Part shown: in pieces, positions 10,184 through 21,780 of the stretch
How the letters are laid out: each line of letters begins with the position of its first letter
How positions within the stretch are numbered: position 1 is the stretch's first letter
Assembly (NCBI GenBank): GCA_963971575.1
Contig: OZ020623.1
Location: forward strand, 16,308,980 to 16,372,979
From: Liopterus haemorrhoidalis
Taxonomy: Eukaryota > Arthropoda > Insecta > Coleoptera > Dytiscidae
Direction: 5' to 3'
DNA: 64,000 nt
Made by a program: the position numbers and the translations under genes
The notes under the pieces: model-generated
Seen by the model: only the letters and a program-made list of their open reading frames with translations
The model's database searches: none
What the model was told of the DNA's origin: nothing

Positions 10184-10633
10184 TTCCATCTTTTTTCATT
10201 ATTAAATACCTACAAAACCGTGAAATGTGGAAACAATTAAATGACGACACAACTCTGAAATTTGTGAAAATTCAAGCAGTTTTTTACAGTGCAAAAGACT
10301 AATCATCCTCTTATAAAATTTAAATATTCAAAGTGAAGAAATTAAAACCGTAACGATTTAATGTTAAACTATTAAACTAATCTATTTTTTAAGTAATGTA
10401 AAACTTCGGTGTCAGAAGTGGGATATTAGCTCGAACCACCATAGTGTTCTTTGGCTCTAGATGTTCTTTATTAATTATTCAGCAATCTGATTAGCGAAAT
10501 TTACCCATTAACATTCAAATAGCGTGCAAGAAGTTTTCTCTTTAAGGATATTTGGAGTTGATGTGTTGCTGAATTATACCATAATTAATAGAAGATGATA
10601 GCTGAAAAGAAGTTGCTAGTTTTAAACATAAAA
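10184..10633. other. No recognised gene
   Basis: Contains GTGTCAGAAGTGGGAT at about 10410, which resembles a retroviral-type primer-binding site. No LTR boundary or coding sequence supports it. Otherwise featureless. Confidence 0.3.
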
Positions 10634-10859
10634 TACGTAGGTCACAAGGAGAGTATTGAGGTAGGACTGTCTAAACAAACAGTTTATTCTTACATCATTA
10701 AATAGATCATTTAAAACTTAATAGATGCACTGATAAATAAATTTTATGTAGTCAGTTTCAGTGCAAGTGAAAACTTGTCAACACGACGAGATCATCGTGC
10801 GGTAATTTAATACAATTGCAAACGTAGTTTGTCAGAGGAGTGTTTGAGTAAAGAGTGCA

Positions 10860-11764
10860 CGAGTTATGTAAATTAAGTAACCGGACTGGCAACATAGCAT
10901 TTGATCTGGTAACATTTGGGACACGGGACTTGGATGGGCGCTTGGTGAACATGTGATACACCTTCAGTACGAGTTTGAATTCGCTAGAGTAATTTTGTTA
11001 TCCGTAGCGATTTTTTTCGTGAAATAGTTTTTTCTAGTGCGTTCTGAAAATTAGTGACATTCATTTCGAGCAACAGTGTGCTGTAAGGTTTTGCTTCAGA
11101 CTTGGGTACAGGGCAACGGAAACTTTTGCAAAACTTCAGCAGGCCTATGGAGACAGTATTTTGTTAAGGGCCCAGTTTTTTTGGTGGTTTAAGGCATTTT
11201 TAGAGAAAGAGAGTTTTTTGACGATGAATCACGTAGCGAAAGGCCTTCATATTCAAGAACCGATGAAAATGTCAACAGAATCCAGAATCTTGTGCGTTCA
11301 GTCGGTTGACAGTCAGAATGATCGGAGAAGAGTTGAATTTGACTCACATTACCGTTCATCAAATTTTGACCATTGGTCAAAATTGGGGTTGAGAAAAATA
11401 CGCCTTGTCACACAGCAATTCCAATAAACGAGTTTTTGGCCTGTAAAAACATTTCTGTGGCTCCTCAGCCTTCATATTCGCCTGACTTGAGTCCTTGTGA
11501 CTTTTTCCTCTTCCTAAGATTGAAAAATCACCTCAAGGAACGTCATTTTGGGACACTCGAAAACATTCAAACGTCCGCAACCGACCAGCTGAAAGCCAGT
11601 ATCCAGTATCCGAGTTCCAGCACTGATAAGAGGATTGGAAGAACCGTCTCCAGCGCTGTGTGGCTTCCTAAGGAAGTTATTTTGAGGGAGACAATATTGA
11701 ATTGTAATTCTATTCGAATAAAAAATAATAATAATCAGTCCAGTTACTTAATTTACACATCCCG
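10860..11764 (+). mobile_element. Internally deleted mariner F5-A nested in F4-A
   Basis: The ends CGAGTTATGTAAATTAAGTA and the reverse complement of CGGGATGTGTAAATTAAGTA flank a 905-bp copy. Removing it rejoins F4 sequence at a TA (compare 55115). It keeps the N-terminal half of a mariner transposase (frames at 11100-11370) and the C-terminal end (VAPQPSYSPDLSPCDFFLFL, near 11455). The first and second catalytic Asp region is deleted. The same deletion joint occurs in the copy at 59236-60069. Confidence 0.85.
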
Positions 11765-11949
11765 TATCTCCGTAATGTTTACTATATTTTTTTAGAATTG
11801 TTCAAGTCGGAGTACTGTGTTTCGTTTATATAAACAATTTCAAAGAGTAATTTTAAACCTTGATGATGATCCTCGTCCAGGAAGGTTCTGTGAAACAGTT
11901 ACTCTTGTAAATATTGCTGCGGTTTAAAAACTGCTCGATGAAAACAGGC

Positions 11950-12360
11950 GAATTACATACAGGCAGATAGAGAAGTCTTTGCACATTAACGCACCAACTA
12001 TATTTTCATTTTTTTGGCGACCATCTGAAAGTTAGGAAATTTTGCACGCTATGGATACCCCACAACTTGACTGACCCACAAAGAGCAATAAGAGTTGAAT
12101 GGTGGCGAAAAATGTGTCGAAAAAAATAAATGGGACAATCGAAATACGTGAACTCATATTACATTACAGGCAGATAGAGGAGTCTTTGCACATTAATGCA
12201 CCAGCTATGCAGTTCTTCGCGACTATCTGGAAGTTAGACAAGTTTGCACGGTATGGGTACCCCACAACCTGACTGATACACAAACAGCAATAAGAGATGA
12301 ATGGTGGCGAAAATTGTTACAAAAAATTGAAATGGGACACTCCAAATACGTAAACTCCAT
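11950..12360. repeat. Tandem duplication of about 205 bp inside F4-A
   Basis: Sequence starting ACAGGCAGATAGAGAAGTCT at 11956 restarts as ACAGGCAGATAGAGGAGTCT at about 12164 and stays parallel through the first catalytic region (TGGTGGCGAAAA, AAATGGGACA). The two units differ at many positions, so the duplication is old. Confidence 0.85.
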
Positions 12361-12664
12361 TGTGACAGGGGACGAAACATGGCTTTATATTATGATGTGC
12401 CATCAATGTCAAGAAACAAGATATGGCTCATTGAAAACGAAGAAACTCCAACCGAGGTAAAACAATCAAGATCTATAAAAAAGAAAATGATTGCCTATTC
12501 TTCAGTAAGTGAGGGATTATTACGAGAATTATTCTAGAAGAGCAAACAACAGTTATGGCCAAGTGGTACGTTGAGTTTTGTTTGCCTCAGTTGATTCAGT
12601 CTCTTCAAAACTTGCCACATTCACGCCTTGACACTTGGTGCTTGCATGAAGATAATGCCCCGCG

Positions 12665-13041
12665 CAGAGCCGTAGGAACGGGTTGGCATCGGGACACTGG
12701 CCAGGGGCGCGAGGTAAAGTGAGGGCGCGCGGCTTAACTAGGGACGGCATTGTGTATACTTTGTCATTGCGAAGGAGAGGATCTTTTTTTGCTCATTACT
12801 TGGATTTTGGGAGTTAAGAACCTTTTTTTTACTATTCACTTGAAGTTTGAGAGATGAGGACCTTTTTTTGGATTTAGAGAGGTGAGGATCTATTTTTTTT
12901 TTTTTTGCTCATTACTTGGGTTTTGAGAGGTTACGACCTTTTTTTTGCTCATCACTTAGATTTTGGAAGGTGAGGAACTTTTTTTTGTTTAGTCAATTTA
13001 CTTTATTTGCCAAGAGCGCCAAAAACATTGCTACCGCTCTG
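12665..13041. mobile_element. hAT-type MITE with 8-bp target duplication in F4-A
   Basis: Terminal repeats CAGAGCCGTAG and CTACCGCTCTG (10 of 11 paired) are flanked by GCCCCGCG (12657-12664) and GCCGCGCG (13042-13049), an 8-bp duplication with one change. Excision restores the mariner codons around the second catalytic Asp. The interior holds about five imperfect repeats of 50-60 bases, each with a T-run followed by GCTCATTACTTGGATTTT and GAGGTGAGGA-like sequence. There is no coding capacity. Confidence 0.8.
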
Positions 13042-13373
13042 GCCGCGCGCACCGCGGTCAACTAATTACAAAAAAATTTTATTAATAATTGTGTACAAGT
13101 ATTAGAACATCCTCTGTATAGTTCTGATCTTGCTCCGTGTAACTTTGGATTCTTCTCTTTTATCAAGGATAAGCTTAAAGGCCGCCATTTTAAGAGCGAT
13201 GATGGGCTTCTGGCAGCCTGGGCTAAACCTGTGCAGAAAAACCAACTGAAAAGTGGGAAGACATTTTTAACACTTGGTTTATACCTATGAGGAAGTGTTT
13301 TGAACGTGATGGGAAGTACTTTGAAAAAGTTTAAAATGTAAGCCCGTGTCTCAAAACTTTCCTAACGCGCAAC

Positions 13374-13805
13374 GTATTTCTGATACGTATAACTGACACT
13401 CGTACATGTATGATTATTCCTAACAAATATAAAAACACAGTTAAATTGTTTTCTATTTGTTATTTAAAATTAATAATTTTATTTTAAACAAAAACATGTT
13501 ATTTATAAAAAATAAACATTGTAGATATTGGTTTTAGCAATCCATTATTATTTTTGTGTTTATTTTTTTATACACTATTTAAATAAAACTAAACTGAAAT
13601 ATAATTCTTTTTGTTAAACAAAGTATAATAATATAACATTTTTATAACAACAGTTTGATTACATTTTTTATAACATTCGATTAAATATTCTATTGTAAAT
13701 ATATATTTGAACATCGAAACACCAGTGAAATTACGAATATATGCAGAACGTTAAAATTTATCTGCCACGATTAGTATATCTGGTATTATCAGAGGTATGA
13801 TATAT
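13374..13805. other. No recognised feature
   Basis: Very AT-rich DNA between two mariners, without supported frames. Confidence 0.4.
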
Positions 13806-15740
13806 GAGGAGGTTGCATTAAAAGTTGTTGTATTCTTATGTTTATTGAGTATTTATTTCAATAAAAAAATACGTGAATACATTAATGAAAGTATTTGCCA
13901 TCGGAAGATATGACTTTTTCCCACTTTTCTGGCAGAAGTTGAATTCCGCAACGAAAAAATGGTCTTTCTTTTGAGCCAATCCATTCAGCAACCTAATTTT
14001 CTACTTCTCTGTAGTTATGGAAATGCGTATCTTCCAAAGAGTGTTGCATCGATCGGAAAAGATGGTAATCGTTTAGGGCCAGGTTCATAAAATACGCTGG
14101 GTGCAGGAGAATCTCCCATTCGATCTCCATCAGTGTTTGTTTCACGGCTATAGCAATATGGGTCCAAGCATTGTCATGGGGAAGAATCACTTGTGATTTT
14201 TTTAAATTATTATTATTAGGTACAACATTTTTGGTGCTTCAACATCTAGGCTTTTAACACCCGGTACAGTGTTCTTTTTATAAAATTTTGTACATATTTA
14301 TGGCCTTAAGATAATTTATAATGTTATATTCCATTGTAGATGAGGGTGTAAGTGCTTGTGCAATATCTCTTGGTATGTTGTATAATTGCCTTTGGTGACT
14401 GTATTTTGTACAGTCGGTGATGGTGTGCTTTACTGTTAGTGACGTGTCACAAGTGTCGCATTTTACTTCTGGTGATTTTTGAAGTAAGTGTTTGTGTCAC
14501 GTTGGAGTGTCCTGTTCGTAGTCTTGTGAGTACTACTTGTTCTCTTCTGTCTTCTCTTGCTGGCCATTTTTCAATATTTTCTTTTATTTTTCTTAGTTTG
14601 CCGGTAGTGTTCCTCCAATATTTGTTCCATTCTTCCTGTATCTTCTTAATGAATTTGGTGTAATCACATTTTGGAATTGGTATATTTATTTCAGAGGTGG
14701 TGATTGCTTCTTTCGCTGCTTTATCTGCTTTTTCGTTTCCTCGCAACCCTATATGAGATAGTATCCATAGGAGAGTGATTTGGTAGCTGTTGTTTCTTAA
14801 CGATTGCATTTTGTCCTGTATTTTCTTTACTGTTTGATACTTCGGGTGTGGGAGGATCAGTACAGATTATGTATTTCTTTTGTTCTGTGTTGTTTTCTTC
14901 TATTTTCTCTATACCTTTGAGAACACCATGAATTTCTGCAGTGAATTTAGACACGGAGGATGGAAGGTGAACTTGTGATTTGATGCAATTGATGGTCGTT
15001 TTCGCATCAAATTATCATTCAAACCCTCCAATTGTTGTCGATAACGTTCGGTGATTGTTTTCTTTAGTTTTAACAGCTCACAATACACAACATCCTCCAA
15101 ATCCCACCAAGTAGAGAGCATTGTGACCGTGGATGTTTCATCTTGATATCGACGTTGATGGTTGACCAGGATCATCCCATGATTCTTGCGTTTCAGGGTT
15201 GTTGAAATAGATTAATTTTTCATCGCTGGTCACGATACGCCACAAGAAACTCTTCTTTTTATGTCTTGCAAGCAATTTGAGATGTTTAAATGTCATTTTT
15301 TGTAAATTCATGTGTTCTTTCTGGATCTTTCTCATGGCTTTCTAACGTCGTGAAATAGTTGATTTATCGACTTCGAGCTGTTGAACCAATTGAGTGTTTG
15401 AGTAGGGTTTTCTTCCAATAGAGCTTGCAATTGTTCATCTTCGAACTTTTTCAAATGACCGTTGTTTGTCGTGAACGTCACAATCACCATTTTTGAATCG
15501 TCGAAACCAATCTCTACATACTGTTTCTGATGGAGCACATTCACCATAAGTTGTCACAAGCAATCGAAGATCGTCAGCTGCACTTTTTTCAAATCAAAGT
15601 AGTGTAGAAGTACACATCGGAAAAATGACTTATTGCGTTCCATTTTAATTCAGTTATAGAAAAGCACTTATGTAAACAAAGGATGACGTCTGATGACTGG
15701 TCAAAAGAACAATCTTTTTTGAACATAGATTAATTAGACA
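13806..15740 (-). pseudogene. mariner transposase copy F2-A, split by a retroposon
   Basis: Minus strand. From the right: N-terminal part (FDDSKMVIVTF-like fragments near 15480), the linker, then the first catalytic block FLWRIVTSDEKLIYFNNP at about 15215. The frame continues through WWDLEDVVYCELLKLK and QLEGLNDNLMRKRP. After a retroposon insertion at 14200-14970 it resumes with PHDNAWTHIAIAVKQ and NDYHLFRSMQHSLED. All three catalytic Asp can be found, and the second and third are 34 residues apart (DD34D, mariner). Frameshifts and the insertion inactivate it. Confidence 0.88.
14200..14970 (-). mobile_element. I-clade-like non-LTR retrotransposon, 5'-truncated, in F2-A
   Basis: Flanked by the 11-bp duplication ACTTGTGATTT (14189-14199 and 14971-14981). 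Minus strand: an RNase H domain (FTAEIHGVLKGIEKI, IICTD, then SHIGLRGNEKADKAAKEA) with a frameshift near 14800. A C-terminal CCHC-type stretch follows (KCDTCDTSLTVKHTITDC), then a stop and a short 3' region ending in TAATAATAATAATTTAAAAA. RNase H followed by a CCHC knuckle and a TAA-repeat tail points to the I superfamily. The reverse transcriptase is lost through truncation. Confidence 0.87.
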
Positions 15741-15879
15741 AATGTCACATCAGGAACAACATAACCTTTTGTTTGATTATTTCGTTAACGTCAAAAAACA
15801 TTTTGCCCATTTTGCATCTTCCCGCATCTTCATTTAATTTTAAAGTATATGTAATTTGTTTTCCTTTATTCAATAAATA

Positions 15880-16605
15880 CGAGGGGAAGTCAGTAATTAG
15901 GTCACAAACCGATATTGGAAAGCTGAAAATAGCAGTGAGCTATTTCCAAAAGTGTCATTAGTTGGCAGCACAATTCAGCTTGATAAAACTTAAGTGACAG
16001 TTGCCGTGTGTGTGCGCAGGCAGAGTGAAAATGGCGATCGTGCTCGAAGAGTATACTGCGGAAGAGCAGCGTGCTGTTTTGCATTTTTTCGTGGACAAAA
16101 GGACTTCGTGCTAAGGATATCCATAGGGAAATGTATCCTGTTTACAGTGAAGAGTATTTGTCGCGTAAAGCAGTGTACAACTGGGTCGAGAAATGCCCTC
16201 AAGGGCGCTTACAAGTTGTTGACGAACAGCGAACTGGGCGCCCAATTCATATGGCGAATGGTGCAACAATTCGACGGGTGGAAGAGATGGTTCGAGCTAA
16301 CAGGCAGGTTACAATAGACAGCATAGCAACTGCAATAAGATATTCACACGGTTTGGTCTACAATAAAGCATCTTTGGGGCAAACGTTTGGCGAGTGATAA
16401 CGATGTTGAAAGAGAGGTACGCATATGACTGAGACTGCAGCCTAAAGACTTTTATACAGCAGGCATTGGTGCATTGATAAAGCGATGGGATAAGTGTATT
16501 AATGTTGGTGGAGACTTTGTTGAAAAATAAAACTTGTTTTTGGCTAAGTATTTCTTTGAGTATTTTTTTAAATAACCTTGTGATTTAATTATTGATTTTC
16601 CCTCG
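15880..16605 (+). mobile_element. Internally deleted mariner F6-A
   Basis: Terminal repeats CGAGGGGAAGTCAGTAATTA and the reverse complement of CGAGGGAAAATCAATAATTA, each next to TA, define a 726-bp copy. The ATG at 16031 begins an N-terminal DNA-binding region (MAIVLEEYTAEEQRAV), with homologous frames continuing to 16390 (LSRKAVYNWVEKCPQGRL). The sequence then jumps to the last 40 residues (DFYTAGIGALIKRWDKCINV, 16450-16515). The catalytic core is missing. The same joint is present at 56498-57231. Confidence 0.85.
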
Positions 16606-17991
16606 TATATCTTTGCAATGTTAATATCCATTGTTTAGACATTTATTTATTTTTGAGGTTTACTGGTTAAACTTTCAAGTAACCGCATAATTTCTGTGTG
16701 CTTGAGGGGAAGGGGGAAAGCTAACCTCAACCACTTTGTTCAGGTGGTGGGGGAACTTAACAAATTTCGAAGGAACAAATTTTAAAAAAAAAGATCGTTT
16801 TCAGTTATGTTCAGCGTTGTCAGTCTATTCAGTATGAAAGAAAACGCCTACTGATGACGAGTACGTGTGTTTTTTTTTTTCCTTCTGACTGTTGGCTGTA
16901 GCAGATTTGGCTATTAGCCAGGTAGTAAAGGAAGAGATTAACGGTTTTAAAATTACGTTTATAATTTGATATTTTCTGATTTAATATAGTTAATTTCATG
17001 AATAACTAGAGAGTTAGCAGCAAGAAGCGTCTGAATATTGGCAGGTAATGATATGTTTTGGAAAACCAAATTTTGTATGAATATGTTACGATTTGCGAAA
17101 ATGAATTGGGCATTCAAACAATGGTTCGAATCGCTGACAAACAAATTAACACACGGACAGAACGGAGAAGTACCCATATTAATTCTATGCAGATCATATG
17201 GAGAGAAGGTGTGATTAAATCTAAGCCGAATAAAAGTACATTTAAAGGACCTGCTTTGGTGGGAAGAAAAGCAAAGCTTTCTAGGAAGGAGGGGTTAAAT
17301 TGCCATAGTCTGATCATTTGAACTGCAGAGAATCTATGTATTCTTGTTGCCATTAGTTGTACATGGCAGATTTGAAGATTGCCATAATCTCATTACTGTT
17401 TAGAGGAACATTTACAGCTGCTTCTTTGACTAAAAGATGTTGTAACTTCCAAAAAATAATAACGATCTGTCCCCGAACGAAGCCAGGCGGGGCAGCTAGT
17501 ATTCGATAGAACTATGGACAATGTGTTTGCGCTCTTAAGGGAGTAAGGGCAAAAAGTTCTAAATTTTAATGACATTGTTTATGCAACAAGACATTTTTAA
17601 TAAAAATTTCAAACAAATTTCCAAAATTAAGAGACAGAGATTAATTATTTTCTAAAACTTTATAACTTTGTAAAAATTTCTTCAAAAGTATTAAAAAAAA
17701 TTTAATTAAAATCTTACAACTTTAGTAGACTTGAAAAATGTTAAAAAAAAGTGAAAAATATTGATTAATAAAGTATAAATAAGGTATTTAAATTTCAGCG
17801 TGATATCTGAAATTCTGAAATAAAGCTAATCTTGTAAATTATACTGATTAATAACTGAAAAATATGAATATATTTTAACTAAATTAATTTTCCGAGAAAT
17901 TACTAGACTAGCTGGAGTACCCGTTTAAATTTCTTATTAAACAGTTTTAAACCCGAAACAACCCCTAGAATAAAAGTTTGAAACCTTATAG
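16606..17991. other. Unassigned; Helitron-like 3' end near 17500 and another near 17915
   Basis: ACGAAGCCAGGCGGGGCAGCTAGT at 17476-17500 resembles the 3' end of Helitron/Helentron families (GCGAAGC then CTAG before T). The reverse complement of a similar end (GGGTACTCCAGCTAGT) lies at about 17908-17930. Open frames of 60-87 codons at 16959-17353 lie on both strands and match nothing I know. The remainder is AT-rich. Confidence 0.4.
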
Positions 17992-18198
17992 CATTGGCGG
18001 CGCTAGTTGGGGATCAGGGGGGGCATAATTCCTTGGAGAAAAGTGTATTTTAGAAGTGAGGTCCTTTTTTATGCTATCACTTGAATTTTCATGTGTAAAT
18101 AATAAAAAAAATGATTTCAAATATTTTCTCCCCCCCCCCAAATTTTATTAAAAAATATCCCCCCTTCCCCCAGATTTTAAGAGCTAGCGCCGCCACTG
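17992..18198. mobile_element. hAT MITE, 207 bp, perfect 8-bp target duplication
   Basis: Ends CATTGGCGGCGCTAG and CTAGCGCCGCCACTG pair with one mismatch. The flanks are CCTTATAG on both sides (17984-17991, 18199-18206). The interior includes C-runs and G-runs and a GTGAGGTCC(T)n segment similar to the repeats in the MITE at 12665-13041. No protein. Confidence 0.88.
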
Positions 18199-18206
18199 CC
18201 TTATAG

Positions 18207-18556
18207 TAGGGTGATCATTTTCTTAAGAAGGCAATGCGGGTCCTCACTTCCCAATAATAAGTAAAGAGCAAAAAAAAAACAAAAAGTCCTCATCTCCTCA
18301 AATGCAAGTCAAGTGCACAAAAGTTAGAATACGGGACAATTTGCGGGACATGTCTTGTTGCGGGACACACAATCAAAATGCGGGACGAATGGTCTACTCA
18401 TAGCCTTATAATCCTGGATCTACTTTACCAAATTACGCGAAAATATGTCCAGCCGTTTTTGTGTGAATTTCGGACGGACAGACAGACAAAAATTGATTTT
18501 ATTATATCTATATTAATAAAACTGGATGCTATATCTGATTTTGTTTGTTCAGCTTC

Positions 18557-18593
<37 letters not shown>

Positions 18594-18944
18594 TTGATTT
18601 CTATACGTTTCAGATGATTAAAAGCAATTTCCGCAAAAAAATCAGTTTGTGTCTGACTGTCTGTCCACCTGTTTATCTCTGTCTTCTGTATGACTATCTG
18701 TTTGTCCAAGGTTTACGTGAAAACAGCCGGCCATATATTCGCTTAATTTGGTATGATGACAGAGTGAAACCAAGATTCGAACATAGGCTATATCAAGCCT
18801 GGGCAAATTGAGACCCGCGGGCCGGATCTGGCTTAAATTCTATCCGGCCCGCCGAGCAATTTATAAATTATTGTGCCCTGCAAATATATTAGTCTGTCCA
18901 ATATTCTTTCAAATTTTCATTCTTTCCAATTTTCTTTTCAATTT
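18207..18944. other. Repeat debris: (TA)n tract and possible hAT end
   Basis: 18225-18310 contains inverted relatives of the GAGGACC(T)n repeats seen at 12770-13000. A (TA)n tract lies at about 18564-18589, between CTGTCTG-rich segments typical of the Helentron-like repeats. CAAGCCTGGGCAAATTGAGA at 18797 resembles a hAT terminus, without a partner. No gene supported. Confidence 0.4.
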
Positions 18945-19719
18945 TTACCGACCGCCAACATATATAAGGGAGGTATTGTGATCATACCGATTTTGACATT
19001 TCGAGATTTCGATGGATCTCTACGAATTGAGGTCCCTACATAACGTTTTGACTATTTTTAGCATGGTGTCTGTCGGTCCGTGTACACCTGCAGAGCAAAT
19101 TCGTCTAAAAAGATTTTTATAAAATTTCACATTTAAGCTTTTGACATCAATGGCAGGAGTTGATCAACTTTTGGTAAAAAATCGGTTAACTAGAAATGGG
19201 AATTTACTCGTGTCGGTTTTAAGATTTTTTCAAATATTTCACAACAGAGAAATATTTCAAATATTTATTTAAAAAAAATTATTTAATAAAAGTTGCTATA
19301 AAACCAATAACTAACAACTTTTATTTAAGACATTTTTTGATGAAACGAAAAATTTTTGATAAACTTTTCGAAATTTTTTCTAAGTATTTTTTTTTTTTTG
19401 GTTTAAGTAGAACTAGATTTTAATAACTAGTTTTAGATCATTTTGTTTAGCAAAAGCCCTCTTTAGTCATTAAAAAGTGAATTCGTGAGACCTTGAAAAA
19501 TTAAAATTCCATTTAGTTCCTCTTAAACGTTTGAAATAACCTATATCTGTCTGTCTGTCAATCTGTACGGTGGAATTTTTTACCCAAACGGCTGAACCTA
19601 GAAAGTTGAAATTTGTCATGCTTATACAACTTTTTGACCCAAATATAGGAAGTCTATTGAAAGCTAAAAAAACATCGCGGGAAAATATAAATAAATATAA
19701 ATGTCTTTTAGTCTTTCAT

Positions 19720-20405
19720 CATTTTGTTTAGCAAATATCAACTTCAATCATAAAAAAATTAGCTCGTGGCAACTTAAGAAAATTTAAATTCCATTTGGTT
19801 CCACTTAAATGTTTAGAATAGTCTATATATATATTTTTTTTTTTTAAATAAAAAAAAATGGAAAATTTGTATTAATAATCACACAAAAAATCAAAATGTA
19901 ATGAAAATGACCTTTTATAATGACAGTTAAGTGAGAAAAAATGTCTTTTAATATTTTTGATAATTTTGTTTAGCAAAGGCCAATTTAAATCATTAAAAAA
20001 TTAGCTCGTGGCAACTTAAGAAAATTTAAATTCCATTTGGTTCCACTTATATGTTTAGAATAACCTACACATTTTTTTTTTTTTTTAATTAAAAATATTG
20101 GAAAATTTGTATTAATAATCACACAAAAAATCAAAATGTAATGAAAATGACCTTTTATAATGACAGTTAAGTGAGAAAAAATGTCTTTTAATATTTTTGA
20201 TAATTTTGTTTAGCAAAGGCCAATTAAAATCATTAAAAAATTAGCTCGAAAACTTAAGAAAATTAAAATTCAGTTTCGTTCCGCTTAAACCTTTAGAATA
20301 GCCTATACATTTTTACATTTTTTAAAGATAAAAAAATGAAAAATTTGACAAAAATGACACAAAAAATCAAAATGAAATGAAAATGACATTTTATAATGAC
20401 AGTTA
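19720..20405. repeat. Tandem repeats with a 240-bp period
   Basis: The block GAAAATTTGTATTAATAATC starts at 19861 and again at exactly 20101, and a third diverged unit follows near 20340. Each unit includes GATAATTTTGTTTAGCAAAG, ATTAGCTCG and ATGACAGTTAA. Related single units lie near 19430 and 30030-30230. There is no coding capacity. Confidence 0.85.
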
Positions 20406-20639
20406 ACTTAACCTATTATTTGCAATGCAAGTATGATTTACAAAACTTTAACAAAATGTCCAAAAGCCCGATTTATTAGATAATAATTACTAGATTTCAA
20501 AATCTAGTTCCGCTAACATTTGGAAAAGGCTATAGCTTACAAATTAAGCACTGTTTAAACAAAATAAACCGACTTTAGTACCAAATTTCTTATAGTTATT
20601 GGGTTGTTAACATAAATCCGTTCGTTTTTATTTTTTTTT

Positions 20640-21010
20640 TTCACCTTTTATTCAATAAAATATACATTATAAAATAAACTTTTATTATCATATGTATAAA
20701 TTTTCATTTATCAAGTCCATTATTTTCTATCACTTTGGACAAACGCTCAGGCAATTTCATAATGCCATCTTTCCAGGGTTCCTTTTTTGCTCTCGAAAAA
20801 TCTATCCAGGTGAATTTTGATATCGTCCACAGAAATTTTTTCCAAAGGGAATTTTATAGAAAGCAGAACAAATGGTAGTCGGATGGTGCGATGTTGGACT
20901 ATATGCTCCAACTGCCATTAAAATTCACCTGGATAGATTTTTCGAGAGCAAACACGGAACCTGCTGGAGAGATGGCATTATAAAATTGCCTGAGCGTTTG
21001 TCCAAAATAC
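20640..21010. pseudogene. mariner C-terminal fragment duplicated as an inverted pair
   Basis: On the minus strand 20700-20860 reads ISVDDIKIHLDRFFE, the C-terminal region of a mariner transposase of the SETMAR-like group. On the plus strand 20905-21010 reads KIHLDRFFESKHGTCWRDGIIKLPERLSK, the same region. The two copies face each other around about 20870 and leave no room for a working gene. Confidence 0.75.
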
Positions 21011-21744
21011 GAAACCCCCATTTAGTTCCGCCTCAACCAGAGAAATTAAGGCAATTAGCCAGGATAATTATAAATTTTCGTGTTAAAATTATCAACAGAT
21101 TCAAACCCGAGACCTTAGAAACGCAGGACACGTATGTTACTACTATACTACACCAGTCGGCTTTTTCATTTCAAGTAAAAATTTAAAATAACAAATTTAA
21201 AAAAAAAATACCGCAAAATTAAACCAGTGGCGAAAGGAAACCTCCGCTAGACTTGTACCCCATAAAAAAAAAAATTTTAAAAAAAATGTAAACTAAAAAA
21301 AAAATAATGTTTTTTAAATATTTAGATAAATCTTCAAAAATACATCAAATTATGTTCTATACAAATTTTTGTCCAAGGCTTGCTTTACTAGTTACGAATT
21401 AATTATCATGACCATGGAAACGTTACATATAAGTATGAAAAAATTGAGATTTGGAAAAATTTTAAATAATTTTACAAAAAAATTTCGAAATTTTTCGTTT
21501 TATCAAAAAACGTCTCAAATAAAAGTTATTAGTTATTGCATTTATAGTAACTTTTGTTCAATAAATTTTTTCGAAATATTTTTCTGTTGCTAAATATTCG
21601 CAAAAATATTAAAATCGACACGAGTAAACTCCCATTTCTAGTCAACCGATTTTCATAAAAAACAATAGGGTTCTTCCTATTTAATAGTAGAATTTTTTAG
21701 TACTAGAACGAACTCTTTAAGTTAAACCGTTTTTGAGTTATCGT

Positions 21745-21780
21745 GTATACACACAGACACACACACACACACACACATAC
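21745..21780. repeat. (CA)n microsatellite
   Basis: Run of ACACAC with a few GACA units, next to TACGGACGGC. It occupies the place of the (GACA/GACG)n tract in the related arm at 63850. Confidence 0.85.

Larger units (their letters stand above)
10634..13373 (+). pseudogene. mariner transposase copy F4-A with three later rearrangements
   Basis: The 5' end at about 10634 (TACGTAGGTC...) and the 3' end at about 13373 (reverse of TACGTTGCGCGTTAGGAAAG) bound a plus-strand mariner. Recognisable parts are the start region near 10785, the linker LLDENRRITYRQIEKS, WVPHNLTD, the first catalytic block (SIVTGDETWLY at 12355), and the C-terminal part up to EKWEDIFNTWF-like sequence near 13260-13340. It is interrupted by a deleted F5 mariner (10860-11764), a roughly 205-bp tandem duplication and a hAT MITE (12665-13041). 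Many stops and frameshifts make it dead. Confidence 0.85.

Noticed and set aside
10402..10430. Primer-binding-site-like GTGTCAGAAGTGGGAT
   Set aside because: No LTR ends, polypurine tract or retroelement coding sequence nearby.
17058..17353. Overlapping frames of 79-87 codons on both strands
   Set aside because: No family resemblance, and neither strand is clearly favoured. It could be decayed repeat or a host exon, so not called.
19720..20405. CRISPR-like array
   Set aside because: The units are 240 bp of contiguous tandem repeat with no unique spacers, in a eukaryotic genome.
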